From NCBI RefSeq assembly GCF_027921745.1, contig NC_079239.1:3437501-3501500 (forward strand): a stretch of DNA of 64,000 nucleotides, given 5' to 3'. Below, one piece after another: positions 11,236-21,553 of this stretch. Below the pieces are notes generated by a model, which worked only from the letters and a program-made list of their open reading frames with translations, ran no database searches and had not been told where the DNA came from. How positions within the stretch are numbered: the first letter of the stretch is position 1; each line of letters begins with the position of its first letter. This stretch comes from Schizosaccharomyces osmophilus (taxonomy: Eukaryota > Ascomycota > Schizosaccharomycetes > Schizosaccharomycetales > Schizosaccharomycetaceae). The position numbers and the translations under genes were made by a program.

Positions 11236-12447
11236 TTAAATCAAAGAAGCAGGGCGTCTTGCCTTCTCCGTTTCGTGGTCATACTGTAACTCCTCATCAA
11301 AGTTTGGGAATGTATTATACCCATAGTTGTATGGAGCATAAAATAGGGAACGGACGTAAGGGGAAAGTTCAAGACCCTTCATAAGTCTATCGACTAAATC
11401 CGGATTTGACGTGTAATATCTCGAAAATGCGACCATAGTGCGGTTGTCACCATCCACATCAGCTTTTAAAGACTTAAATTCTGGTTTATCGTAGGTGTAA
11501 TTGCCGCCTTGCAAAACATTTCCTTTCCACAACTGCTTTATGAAGTCGTTGGAACCAGCAATGTCAGCTAAGTTTACATCTACATTATTATTTACCCTAG
11601 GTTCAACCACCGAAAGGTAAGCAAGCTGTTTACCATTGTTTGCACGCTTTTGAAGTTCATTCACCAAATAACTAAAAGTGGTTATAGGATGCACGGTATC
11701 TTTTTCTGCTTTCATTCCTTGAAATTTGGCCCAAGGGGACAATCTGATTGCAACTCTTTCAGAGCCAATTGTCTCACTTAAAAGATCGATAATTTCCAGT
11801 ATTATTCTTGCACGGTTCTCAATAGAACCGCCATAGTTATCTGTTCTTTGATTTGCTGCGGGCTGTAAGAATTGATCAAGTAGGTATCCATGAGCACTAT
11901 GAAGTTCCACGCAATCAAACCCGCCATTTATAGCGTTGACGGCTGCGTTCTTGTAATCTTCATAAATGATACTTTTAATTTCTTCTTCGGTTAATGCTCT
12001 GACAGGATTGCCTACGGCTTCTGCTGTCTTTTTGGAATCTTCGCTATCATAGAGAGCAGAGGAGGAAACCAAATCCAAACCATGTTTTTTTAAAAGTTCT
12101 GGGGACCCGACTCTTCCTGCGAACCAGAGTTGACAGACCATGAAGCTTCCTTTTGCATGTACCGCATCTGTAATTTTTTTCCATGCTTGAACCTGATTGT
12201 CATTCCAAATGCCAGGGATATTGGGGTATAAACCAGCACGAAGAGAGATCAAGGTGGCTTCTGAAATGATTAAAGAGCCAGGAGTCTGTGCTCGATCAGA
12301 ATAGTGCCGCAGCATCAAGTCGCTTGGAGTATGGTCATCTGTAGCACGGAGTCTTGTTGTAGGAGCAAAAGCGATTCTATGATTCAGCTTCATGTTACCA
12401 ACGTGAATGGGTTGGAACAAGTTTGTCTGATTCAACCCGATGGCCAT
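11236..12447 (-). CDS. old yellow enzyme, NADPH dehydrogenase (paralogue 1)
   Basis: An intact 403-aa FMN-dependent ene-reductase (OYE family), cytosolic, reducing activated C=C bonds with NADPH. It is a TIM barrel of normal length. The FMN/substrate part RIAFAPTTRLRA is at residues 24-35, QLWFAGR at 106-112, and the active-site block ELHSAHGYLLDQFLQPAANQ starts at 181, with His183, His186 and Tyr188 in the places of His191, Asn194 and Tyr196 of S. cerevisiae Oye1 (the His/His variant). NYGGSIENRARI follows. The C-terminal TMVAFSRYYTSNPDLV is the phosphate-binding and C-terminal barrel region. The ATG at 12447 has no upstream in-frame alternative. A close paralogue lies at 20342-21553 in the same orientation with its own upstream region. 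Confidence 0.95.
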   Translation of the reverse strand: MAIGLNQTNLFQPIHVGNMKLNHRIAFAPTTRLRATDDHTPSDLMLRHYSDRAQTPGSLIISEATLISLRAGLYPNIPGIWNDNQVQAWKKITDAVHAKGSFMVCQLWFAGRVGSPELLKKHGLDLVSSSALYDSEDSKKTAEAVGNPVRALTEEEIKSIIYEDYKNAAVNAINGGFDCVELHSAHGYLLDQFLQPAANQRTDNYGGSIENRARIILEIIDLLSETIGSERVAIRLSPWAKFQGMKAEKDTVHPITTFSYLVNELQKRANNGKQLAYLSVVEPRVNNNVDVNLADIAGSNDFIKQLWKGNVLQGGNYTYDKPEFKSLKADVDGDNRTMVAFSRYYTSNPDLVDRLMKGLELSPYVRSLFYAPYNYGYNTFPNFDEELQYDHETEKARRPASLI

Positions 12448-12977
12448 CTTTCAGGGAACTGATCAAATTGGTAGGGGTGTGTAGGTAGTTACGAAAGCGA
12501 GAAACATTGGTTGGTTTGCTGAAACTGTACGGAACGGTTCACCAAAAAAGAGGAAAAGCTAACTATAAAAATAAATAAATAGAAATAGAAAGTTTCACTA
12601 GTGGTAAACAAGATTATTGATATGTCGTTGCAGTAACCTTGAGCCTTGTGTTCATCTCTAGTGGTTTCCTACATGTTAGTTGAATGAGCTTTTTAATGCA
12701 GCGTGTTAAATCAAGCATGCTGTGGTACTGGCTATATATCGGGATGGAACAAACTGTGCTTTGAAGGATCAAGCCTACATATGCAAAGAAAGCAACTTAC
12801 GGGCAAACGGATACTTGTCAAAATTTTGTTTATACTAAATTGGAGGAAATATCTCAAGGCAGGTTTCCAACTTGGAAAAGGGAAATTATCCAATCGCCCA
12901 TTAATTAGCTCTATTACAACAACGTTCACGAGAATTTCCATTATCCCACAAGCTTCGACGATGATTCCTTTTCGAGT
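12448..12977. other. intergenic between two minus-strand genes
   Basis: Upstream region of the OYE gene and 3' flank of the secreted-protein gene. Plus-strand ORFs here are AT-driven shadows. Nothing else is recognised. Confidence 0.6.
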
Positions 12978-13802
12978 TTAATGGCAGAATTTGGTTCTTC
13001 CACTGACACAAACATCTTCTCCATATACATTGCCAATGACGACATCATGATTGATGCAACTGAACTGGTCGTTTGGGCAAGTTTGTATACAGGTGTCAAC
13101 TCGTGGAGCCAAGTCACCCAATACTACGGGAGCATCCATACTCCAGGAAACGCAGCAACCAGCATAACAGACAGCACGAGGACCATGGGGAATAGTTCCT
13201 GGGTTACCCCATAAATAATTTTTCAGTAGAACGCATGACCCTTTCACTGCTGTATGCTTATCGTCGCAGGTGTATGTACCATCGTAACGCTTTTCCAAGT
13301 TGTTGGAGGAGGATGTATCCGATTCTTGGGAGATCAATTTTTGGAAAAAGTCTTGTAATTTTTGATTCGAGCTAGATTTACTGAGTTTGGTAAAGATCGT
13401 CGCATCGTTATTGCAAAAACTGAGCAAATCTTTAGCGAAACTGGATTTATCATTCAGTTGCATATACTCGTTGTAACCACCGACTGATGCATAATGAGCT
13501 AGATATACAAGATCACCAACTAAGTCTTTATCATTTGCTTGAGAAGCCAATTTCAAAAGAGAGTCCACTTTTCCATAGTTGTCTCCAGACAGATAGTTTA
13601 TGGTAAAGTTGAACTGACTCAAGTCTTCCTGGTACAAGCTTTCGTAAATCCCCGTATGGCTTACAATACCTTCGTTTCCAGAAACGTCGTCCGCAAGACT
13701 ATTCACAAGCGCATTCACAGCACCTTCATAGTCGATATGGTTGAGTTGAACTGCATAAGCAAAAGGAAGCACCAAACTTACAAGCGCAAACAGAAACAGC
13801 AT
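12978..13802 (-). CDS. secreted Cys-rich WD-like preproprotein
   Basis: An intact 274-aa ORF. Residues 1-17 (MLFLFALVSLVLPFAYA) are a clear signal peptide. Residues about 18-170 are a Cys-poor, acidic propeptide (the one Cys is in LLSFCNND). A dibasic site, NNLEKR followed by YDG, is a typical Kex2/Krp1 cut site at about residue 172. The last about 100 residues are Cys-rich, with CDDKH...GSC, GPRAVCYAGCCVSWS and four later Cys-bearing segments ending KFCH. The PR..CY..CC.SW core matches the fungal secreted WD-like domain; that family's function is unknown. The prepro layout with late processing is like that of secreted peptides and killer-type proteins, but there is no direct evidence of toxicity. 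No GPI signal is present. The 5' side has a long gene-free region. Confidence 0.8.
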   Translation of the reverse strand: MLFLFALVSLVLPFAYAVQLNHIDYEGAVNALVNSLADDVSGNEGIVSHTGIYESLYQEDLSQFNFTINYLSGDNYGKVDSLLKLASQANDKDLVGDLVYLAHYASVGGYNEYMQLNDKSSFAKDLLSFCNNDATIFTKLSKSSSNQKLQDFFQKLISQESDTSSSNNLEKRYDGTYTCDDKHTAVKGSCVLLKNYLWGNPGTIPHGPRAVCYAGCCVSWSMDAPVVLGDLAPRVDTCIQTCPNDQFSCINHDVVIGNVYGEDVCVSGRTKFCH

Positions 13803-15613
13803 AATTACTCGGACTATCTATTTCTTGGTAAATGAGTGTATAAACAGATGCCAAGTCATTTCCAACATATTTATACCAAAAATAGGTCCCTTAGTTATCA
13901 CCTACCGAAATTTTTTTCATCTCTTCTATCCTCCATGACTTCACAATCGTATGACTTCATTTTGCTATTTTCCTTGGGATCACTTTTCAAGTAAGATGGG
14001 CGCATAGGCTGCCCCACTTGCAATGCATGCCGCGCTCGGGTGTACGGTCTTGTCCTTTACAGGCTTTCGTTACCATCAGTCTGGATGATTTTCTCCGATA
14101 GCAATATTGTAGAAACGAGGTTGTTATATTTTATTTGTTACTTTATTTGGTTCGAAAAAATAGCAGTCGTTTTGTATGCGGTTCTATGGAAGGAGAAAAG
14201 AAAAAATTGAGTAGTTTTTCTAGGAGACGTTTGATGAGAAAAGAGAAAAAAGAAATGGTCGAAAGGTGTTGTCGTAGTAGACCGGGGGGAGTTTGGGTGT
14301 TGAAATGTTATGATAAGTGGATAGAATACAATAGAACGAGGATGGGAATGAAAATGAATTGTTTTGAGTTTCTTTTTTTTATTCTAAAAAAGCGGCATAG
14401 CAGACGTTGCAATGGTACTCCTTGGTTTTTTTTGCTTGAGAGCATTTCATATGGATTACTCATCTTGATTCTGACCTCGTATTGGAATACGCCATTCAAG
14501 ATGTTTTGATCGGTAAATGTATCATCAAAGAGCACAACGAAATCAATGATATGCTATGCAGCTATCATTTGTTTGCTGTTGTAATGGAAAATGTCAGCTC
14601 TCGACAGAAGCGATAGCATGGAAACCGCCAAAAAATAAAAAAGCGACAAACGACAAACGAAACGACCGAATGTTGGGTAACGACGATCGGTCCTGTCAAG
14701 CGAACTTTCTTTTGTCTTTTCTAGCAAGTCGACAAACCATCCTTTAAAGATGGTGAAACATGTCGCTTTGGAGTTTGACGTTTCAAATTAAGCCGCTTTT
14801 TTATACCACCATTCTGCATGTATTCCCTGTCAGCCGTTTTATGAAGCAACGTTTTCTATGTCTCCCCCCATGACCGACGACAGACATTGAATTTTTATTC
14901 TTAAAGTTTTCTCTTGCTTATTTAGTCTACTGTTGCGGTTGAAAATGCTTCATTATGCTAAGTGATTATTTTCTTTATTTTTTTAAATGGTCATATTGAT
15001 TGGGAGTTGGTTTTCTTGCAATATCATCTTGCATTCTTTTGCATCCATGTAGCATCGTAACTTATTCATGGATAATCAAGCACAAATTCTACAATTATTG
15101 TTTATTGAAAAGTTGATTAGTTCCTTGTTCCTTGAAAGAATTGCGCATATTCTTTCTTTGGACTGCATCCATTCGTAGCAACTAAATATTCATTAACATA
15201 AAAAAAAAGCTCAATTGATAAAAAAAGAATAAACAAAGTATGAAATATAATTCAGCATAACTCGCATCTTTTTTATCGTCTCTCACCACCATACTGACAA
15301 ACCTGCATATCCGTACTACATTTTCTCACTAATTCTGTAATATAAGAGTACAGTAATTAGACAATAATTGCCGCTATGCTGTACGGTTATACTAATCAGC
15401 GCCTTCAGAATTGTCATGCAGACACTGTTGGTATCTTCGACACTGAAAATATAATGTGCTCCCTTTACAAACCACAAAAGTCGCTTCTCTCGAGACAAAT
15501 ACGGAATCCTTAGTAATTATAAATTTTACAGTATTTTTCTTACTCTAAAAAAAAAATCTACCACAATCACAGTCCATTGAAAGCAAAGAAAATTCCAAAA
15601 AAGAGAAGGGAGG
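13803..15613. other. 1.8-kb gene-free region
   Basis: No credible gene. Plus-strand 14135-14509 is open for 124 codons, but its Arg/Lys/Phe-rich composition follows a purine-rich strand and it matches nothing I know. The right end carries A-tracts just 3' of the 5S sequence that starts at 15.61 kb. Confidence 0.55.
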
Positions 15614-15743
15614 AGCCTACAGCACCCCGGATTCCCATGTTTTCTCCAACCACAGTACGAAACTAACGAGACCCTCAGACGTTTTCACTTAACTGCAGTG
15701 ATCGGACGGGAACTGGTGTTTTCGCCTAGGTATGGCCGTGGAC
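15614..15743 (-). rRNA. 5S rRNA gene, cassette A, with small insertions
   Basis: Reads on the minus strand from GTCCACGGCC to GTAGGCTC and contains CCAGTTCCCGTCCGATCACT, TCTGAGGGTCTCGTTAG and CATGGGAATCCGGGG, as in fission-yeast 5S rRNA. It is about 129 nt instead of 119 because of two small insertions (near the AGTACTA segment and before the TTAAGT segment), so it may be a pseudogene. It lies 0.78 kb beyond the 3' end of wtf A. Confidence 0.82.
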
Positions 15744-16521
15744 GTTGATTCGCTTTGTAAAAGTAATAAGAGCAGTTTGTCTTGTTGTAATTGATGTTCT
15801 TTAGCGTTGTGTCAACTTGATGTCCTTTAAGATCCATCCCTACTTAGCTCTATCTGTGGTATTTTATCACGGTTGAATGGAGAATGCTTTCATATTATAA
15901 GAATAAGATTTGAAAAAAAAAAAAAAAAAAACTGTTTCTATCTTTTCTATTAATTCATAATGTGCTAAGCTTTCACAGCTTGTGTTTCTACGCCGCTAAG
16001 TGTAAACTCAGTGTATGAGTAAATGGGTTGTACTTACATATATTCGGATCCACTAATATATTTTCATAGTGTGTCGACTTGACTCACCATATAAACGATA
16101 ATTTAATTTATTAAGCTACATCTGTCGAATCTTTTAATCTGAAGATTTGTGCTTTCTACGCTGTGAATCAATTTTACCTCTGGCGATAATCACTTTCGTC
16201 CTTGCCATTTATGAAGTATATGCGGAAAGTACGAAGTTCATTACGGCAGAATTTTCGTCTGAATTAAATAAATAATCATTAAAAAGGGTGTTCTATTCTC
16301 GAAGAAGATGAACAATGCGTAAACAACGGTGCTGTGAAACGAATCAACAGATTCATGAAAGAGCGAATGAAAAAAGCAATTAAAGCTATCATATAAAGAT
16401 AATGCTTACTTTGGTGGATGCGAATGCAGAAACTTGATGGACTGCAATTGACATCGATGTTTCCAAAGAAGGAGCGATATATAAAGAATGAAAGCAGGTT
16501 CGGTAAAACTCAAACTCAAAC
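15744..16521. repeat. cassette 3' flank between 5S and wtf A
   Basis: Non-coding. It is closely similar to 28564-29319 (cassette B), to parts of 36617-37085 (cassette C), and for its first about 230 bp to 47530-47765. Shared marks include TCCTTTAAGATCCATCCCTA, CACGGTTGAATGGAGAAT and GGCGATAATCACTTTCGTCC. A poly-A run lies at about 15.91 kb. Confidence 0.8.
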
Positions 16522-17641
16522 TCAAACTTCAGCGCTTTGCTCAGCAAGAGGCTGAAGTTCGATTTCTTCATTCTGAGATACTTGCTCTCCTCGATTTGTA
16601 TCTTTAAAATAGGTTAATTAAAGCCCTAACGATAGCAAGCATTTACGAAGTGTACATACCTAAAATACGATCCACAGCGTTTCCTATACCATTTCCTATT
16701 CCGTTTACGCAGCTTCCTATTCCGTTTTTTAAATCAATAATAACTAACCTTAGTATTTCACGCGCATTTGCATTCACTAGAACAGTTAGAATATTTCGCG
16801 GGTGTATGACATACTCGTCAATAAAAGAAACAAGTCAACGTTAACAAAACAAACAAAGTAGATAAAATTATTGTTTATCTTTTCAAATCCTGTGAACTTC
16901 TTTGCAGCATAATACACGGTGAAACCGAGGACATCGAGAAAACACATATATAATGCTGAGATACACATAGCTGACAATACGTTTTTGGTTGCTCTTCCAG
17001 CTTGCGTGAACCATTCTTTAGGCATTTGAAATATTGCTAATAGTTAGTAAGTCGCTCAAAGTGAAAGATATCGTTGTTGAATTACCAAGCAGAAACAATA
17101 CAAAGGCTGCAACAAAGCCACCAAAAAGCCCCCAAAGGGTTTTCGCATTCACAGAAGCCTTGAAACCAAAAAATAACACAAGAAGAATAGCATAGGCCAC
17201 AATATACCCAATAGTTATAGGCAACAAGATGCCTGCTAAGACTTTCTGGCAAAGCACCACATCCCAACCAGAATTATTAGCGGAATTCTGAGCGGATCCA
17301 TCAGCCATTTCTAAATCTATAAACTTGGTTGAAGCTAATGGATGTATTAGTAATAATTCGTTGTTTGTGAAAGGATAGAGGTATTCGCCCTGTTTGTTGA
17401 CACTTATCGACAAGGTTATTAGTTTCAAACTCAACAAATAAATAAACAAGCATGATTCTTCCATCAAGAACCGTTCAAAAAGCACGCAAAAAATCAACCT
17501 TTCCTTTCTATTTCAACTAATCTTACCTGTATACGGAGGAGGCGTACCATCTGAAGGAGACGACCGACTATCTGCCTTTTCATCATTGAGCGTTTTGGAA
17601 GAGTCATCAGAACCTGAAATAGGAGTGTATTTGTTTTTCAT
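16522..17641 (-). CDS. wtf: wtf family gene A (5 exons, frame whole)
   Basis: Exons read on the minus strand are 17527-17641, 17086-17334, 16815-17036, 16660-16776 and 16522-16601, all in phase 1 and together 260 aa with no break. Exon 1 encodes a hydrophilic tail, MKNKYTPISGSDDSSKTLND..., ending in the PPPYT (PY) motif. Exons 2-3 encode the hydrophobic, multi-TM middle with PKEWFTQAGRATKN. Exon 4 carries Gly-Ile repeats (NGIGNGIGNAVDRIL). Exon 5 ends ELQPLAEQSAEV. In this family the long product is the antidote. A shorter poison starts inside intron 1 or exon 2; here the intron 1 frame is open into exon 2, starting from an ATG at about 17.5 kb. An ATAAACA forkhead-type (Mei4-like) site lies in intron 1 at 17442. 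Expected role: meiotic spore-killing drive. No transcript evidence is available. Confidence 0.9.
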
Positions 17642-17797
17642 ATTTACAATGGCAATTAAGTCCCAAAATGTTACTGACTTTTACACTCTAAACGAAATCA
17701 ACTAGAATCACCAAGAAAAGTCCGTAGAAACTGGTTCCACTTCTCAAGGATCTGTCAAAAATCTGTCAGAAAAAAAAAAGGAATTGGATCTTGCTTA

Positions 17798-17832
17798 AAA
17801 GCAAACTTTATTTTGCAAGATTAGTTTGCTTT
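17798..17832. repeat. inverted repeat, 10-bp arms, in wtf upstream region
   Basis: Arms AAAGCAAACT (17798-17807) and AGTTTGCTTT (17823-17832) are perfect complements around a 15-bp loop. They are also present in cassettes B and C. Confidence 0.75.
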
Positions 17833-17898
17833 AAAACCAAAGATACGATTCTGAAAAAATCTTGGTAGTGGCTTTTCGCATGTCTCAATTCATAAAAG

Positions 17899-17917
17899 CA
17901 GTGACATTATGTCACTG
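17899..17917. repeat. palindrome CAGTGACA-TTA-TGTCACTG
   Basis: A perfect 8-bp inverted repeat with a 3-bp spacer. Copies lie at 30720-30738 (identical) and 38426-38444 (one change, CAGCGACA), always between wtf and its divergent neighbour. It is a candidate binding site for a dimeric factor. Confidence 0.7.
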
Positions 17918-18131
17918 ACTGGTCACAGTCCTCATTGCGATTTTTCGTAATAGTATAATCCAAAAGAGTCGTCGTTTATTACAAAATGTAAACAAAGGAA
18001 CATTTGGCAAAACAACCATGCTTTTTGCTTTGAATGATAAAAACAAGGGATTGAAAATGCTCATATTTGTATTGAAAGATTCAGTAACTTTGGCTTAATG
18101 AACTCCAGGGAAAAAGCTCGAACACTGCAGT

Positions 18132-18999
18132 ATGCTTTTCGTATGCAATAAATGCGACGTATATGATCCATTGTCTTTAGCAATCAATAAGAATGCCAGT
18201 GGAAGGAGCGCTAATTACCCATTTTATATCCAAGCTTTTCCATACGATTTCAACTGCCATGGTAACCTCTCGTTCCTTCAAAGTCCTCCTCCTATTGACG
18301 GACAAGGAGTCTATTCGAGTATGAATAATGTCAGCTCGTTTTTGACGGTTCCTACAGATAATACCAGTGTCACCTGTGTGTACACAGGATACGACAAAAC
18401 GACATGCTATTCGGGAGATTCTCCAAAATGCTTTAGCATATCAAGCAGTATAAACAACGTCGATGTTTCCATGATGATTCTTCCCATGTACTCGTTGTGG
18501 ACAATGGGTTTCACGTCACGTCGTGTACACCGAGAGTTACTATATAATTACCCCACAAACCACGTATGCATATGTTAGTGAAAGCCTCGAAAAACCTAAA
18601 CACGATCCGTATGCAATATATAGAACCTATTTGTATTCTTGTGACGGTAATCAAACGTGTATGTTTGATTACTTGAGTGGGGCCTTAACCAGAGATAAAC
18701 AGAGATGTGGTCGAGAGTATTCTATTAAAAATAGACACTTTGAAAATAAAGAAAAATTTGTAGCTTATTTTGACGCACAGCGACAAAATACTGCAAGACA
18801 GACGAGTCTGTCTTTTATCCCCCCAAAGTTCAAGGCGATTTCTAATGGGCAAGCAGTGACCCAAACTGAGTTGGAGTCATCTATAAATTATGTCGATTCT
18901 GGCATAGATTGTATCTCTTCATCTACCTCTGTTCGCATGAAATATGGGCCGTTGTGCATTTGCTTAGCTTTTGGATTGATAATGTCGATTTTTTCATAA
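18132..18999 (+). pseudogene. GPI-type cell-surface protein gene, 5'-truncated
   Basis: A coding frame from 18132 (about 125 codons, Asn/Ser/Cys-rich, with NAS, NLS, NVS and NTS sequons) runs to about 18.51 kb. There a frame change leads into the next open part, which ends at 18999 in a typical GPI-anchor tail: small residues (SSSTSVRMKYG), then a hydrophobic end (CLAFGLIMSIFS). No signal peptide is present, and the frame begins just after the cassette A edge (18128), so the 5' end seems to have been cut off there. I do not recognise the ectodomain. Breaks: loss of the 5' end and one frame change. Confidence 0.65.
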
Positions 19000-19422
19000 T
19001 TAAAGATAGAACTAATAGAACAGAATAGAATTGAATAGAATTAGAGTGAGTCATTCCTTTCTAATTTCTTTTTTCCACCTATTATTAATCGTTTTATATT
19101 TTTACTGTAAGGTCGCATTCATTCCTAGTTTTTCACTCCTTTTCCGTTTCCTTCTTTTCATTCAATGATTCACTAGGTGCTTAGTCACTTGCATCCATCA
19201 TGGAAGGGAAACTGATACAAAATTAGGTGGTGCAAGCGAACTTTGATACATGGTTATGTAAACGGTTAGAAGTTTGCAAATTTACAAAGCTTCAAAAGAA
19301 ATAAAGCTTTGTGTATAAAGATAGTAAGTTTCTAGGAACATAAGTCTTTAAGATTTGCATATAGAATAGCGAAAATCACAAACTGAAGTTTAATAAAGTT
19401 TGTATTATTTGCATTAATCATA
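19000..19422. other. intergenic, nothing seen
   Basis: AT-rich 3' flank of the broken GPI-protein gene. A short AGAACAGAATAGAATTGAAT micro-repeat occurs at about 19018. Confidence 0.55.
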
Positions 19423-19620
19423 ATGGCATTGCAATGTATTGTGAATGACACTAAGTGCGGCTTTAACCAATTGAAGCTTCATGAAGCCAACCAAATTAGC
19501 TCTTAAACCCAACGAGGTTCAAGTAAGAATGAAAGCGGCTTCTCTCAATTACATAGACTCGGTCATCATCAAAGGATTGTACTCTGTTCCTTTGGAGCTT
19601 CCTGGTTCTGATGGTCGGTG
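19423..19620 (+). pseudogene. N-terminal fragment of an MDR oxidoreductase
   Basis: MALQCIVNDTKCGFNQLKLHE and, after a frame change, KPNEVQVRMKAASLNYIDSV then LPGSDG parallel MPLQYVVSDTKSGFDQLKIED... of the intact gene at 43135-44175. Only the first about 65 codons remain. A frame change occurs at about 19.47-19.50 kb and the rest of the protein is missing. Confidence 0.8.
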
Positions 19621-20341
19621 AGGACCTAAAGGGATTCCAACCTGGTTAAACAGTTATGCTGAATATAAGAAAAAAGAAGAATGAATTCGTCGAATGAAAA
19701 TAAACTTTTGGTTCCATTGATGTTTAAACAGACTTGTAAATTCCGTTCCTACTGATCATTCTCTTTGTACCCGTTACTTGTAGAGTAACAGTCGATTTCT
19801 TAATGGCATTCATTCTTTCGTTACGATCATATAGGAATATGTCACGGCAAACTACTAATACTCTAAATAATGTGAAAAAGTGAGTAGGATAGAGTGGTGA
19901 TTTCGTGGTCAAGTTAAGTATTTTTAAATAAGTAATAAGTATTTTAAAACCATCTAAGGAGTTCTTTGAATAGTAACAGCCTAGTGATACTAAAACATAC
20001 CGTAGGATTTCCATCTTGAACGCCGTAACATAGGCACCGATCACAGCTACATGTACATTGGAAGAATGCTTTGGCCCTATACATTTATGTCAAAACAGAT
20101 TTTTAGGAAAGATAGCAATGTCTATTTTACTGATCAAAATACCTAACCAACTTTTAGCATTTCTTACAAAAACACTCGCATTTTCTGGAATTTATGCATT
20201 GAAAATGAACGAATATACATTTCTATCTATGTAAAACAAACAAAATAACGAAATCATCATTAATTTTTAAAAATAATGTAACCAAACCGAATACATTTCT
20301 CTTTTCCAAAAACGGCATTAAGCAACCTTAGTAGCGAAAAT
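19621..20341. other. intergenic, nothing seen
   Basis: AT-rich. The minus-strand 106-codon frame at 19724-20044 shows no family signature and is treated as chance. Confidence 0.5.
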
Positions 20342-21553
20342 CTAAACTAAAGAAACAGGGCGTCTCTTTTCTTCAGCTTGAGGGTCATACTGCAATTCTT
20401 TGCCATAATTAGGGAATGTATTGTAACCGTAATTATGAGTAGCATAAAATAAAGAACGAACATAAGGAGTAAGCTCATGACCCTTCTTCAGTCTTTCAAC
20501 CAAATCCGGGTTGGAAATAAAATATCTTGAGAAACCAATCATAGTACGGTTGTCGCCATTAACATCAGACTTCAATAACTTGAATTCAGGACTGTCATAG
20601 GTATAATTACCACTTTGCAAAATAGCTCCCTTCCATAAAGACTTGACAAACTCGTTGGAGCCAACAACGTCAGCGGAGTTGACATCCGAGCCTCCTTGCA
20701 CTCTAGGTTCCACGAGGGAAAGATAAGCAAGCTGCTTACCATTGTTAGCACGCTTTTGAAGCTCATTCACCACATAACTAAAAGTGGTGACGGGATGCAC
20801 CGAATCTTTCTCAGCCTTCATTCCTTGGAATTTGGCCCAAGGCGATAATCGAATTGCAAGTTTCTCGGCGCCAATGGTGTCACTCAAAAGATCAATAATT
20901 TCAAGCACGATTCTTGCACGCTTTTCAATAGAACCACCATAGCTGTCTGTTCTTTGGTTGGTAGCAGGTTGTAAGAATTGGTCAAGCATGTATCCATGAG
21001 CACTGTGAATTTCGACATAATCAAATCCAGCGTTTATGGCATTGATGGCTGCGTTCTTGTAATCTTCATAAATGATACTCTTGATTTCTTCTTCGGTTAA
21101 TGCTCTAACAGGATTGCCAGCAGCTTCGGCAGTCTTCTTGGATTGTTCGCTTTCATAGAAAGGAGAAGGAGAAATCAAATCCAAACCATGTTTTTTCAAA
21201 AGTTCTGGGGATCCGACTCTACCCAAAAACCAAAATTGGCTTGCTATTAAACTACCCTTTGCATGTACTGCATCTGTAATTTTCTTCCATCCTTGAACAT
21301 GTTTCTCGTTCCAAATACCGGGAATATTAGGGTATAATCCAGAGCGAGGCGAAATGAATGTGGCTTCTGAAATGAGCAAAGTACCAGGAGTTTGTGCTCT
21401 GTCGGAATAATATTGTAACATCAAATCACTTGGAGTATGGTCATCAGCAGCACGGAATCTTGTTGTAGGAGCAAAAGCTATCCTCTGATCTAGTGTATGT
21501 TTACCAACAGTTATTGGTTTAAACAAATTTGTTTGTTCCAATCCGGCAGTCAT
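20342..21553 (-). CDS. old yellow enzyme, NADPH dehydrogenase (paralogue 2)
   Basis: An intact 403-aa OYE of the same length as the gene at 11.2 kb and closely similar throughout. RIAFAPTTRFRA is followed by IASQFWFLGR, a change from QLWFAGR at the flavin-side loop, then EIHSAHGYMLDQFLQPATNQ with the His/His/Tyr active-site set at residues 183, 186 and 188. SYGGSIEKRARI and TMIGFSRYFISNPDLV follow. An FMN enzyme of the cytosol; the substrate is unknown. The W/F and A/L changes in the QLW motif suggest altered substrate preference (inference). Same orientation as paralogue 1, with about 8 kb and wtf cassette A between them. Confidence 0.95.
   Translation of the reverse strand: MTAGLEQTNLFKPITVGKHTLDQRIAFAPTTRFRAADDHTPSDLMLQYYSDRAQTPGTLLISEATFISPRSGLYPNIPGIWNEKHVQGWKKITDAVHAKGSLIASQFWFLGRVGSPELLKKHGLDLISPSPFYESEQSKKTAEAAGNPVRALTEEEIKSIIYEDYKNAAINAINAGFDYVEIHSAHGYMLDQFLQPATNQRTDSYGGSIEKRARIVLEIIDLLSDTIGAEKLAIRLSPWAKFQGMKAEKDSVHPVTTFSYVVNELQKRANNGKQLAYLSLVEPRVQGGSDVNSADVVGSNEFVKSLWKGAILQSGNYTYDSPEFKLLKSDVNGDNRTMIGFSRYFISNPDLVERLKKGHELTPYVRSLFYATHNYGYNTFPNYGKELQYDPQAEEKRRPVSLV

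Larger units (their letters stand above)
17642..18128. promoter_or_regulatory. wtf A upstream region (shared cassette promoter)
   Basis: Nearly identical to 30463-30925 upstream of wtf B and similar to 38167-38530 upstream of wtf C. It contains two inverted repeats listed separately. Similarity between A and B stops abruptly at CGAACACTG (about 18128), which marks the cassette edge. Confidence 0.75.

Noticed and set aside
14135-14509. 124-codon plus-strand ORF
   Set aside because: Composition follows the purine-rich strand, no family signature, overlapped by an equally open minus-strand frame.
17086-17497. Treating the 159-codon ORF over wtf A intron 1 and exon 2 as a separate gene
   Set aside because: Splice signals and phases show it is intron 1 plus exon 2 of wtf A; the open intron frame fits the family's alternative start.
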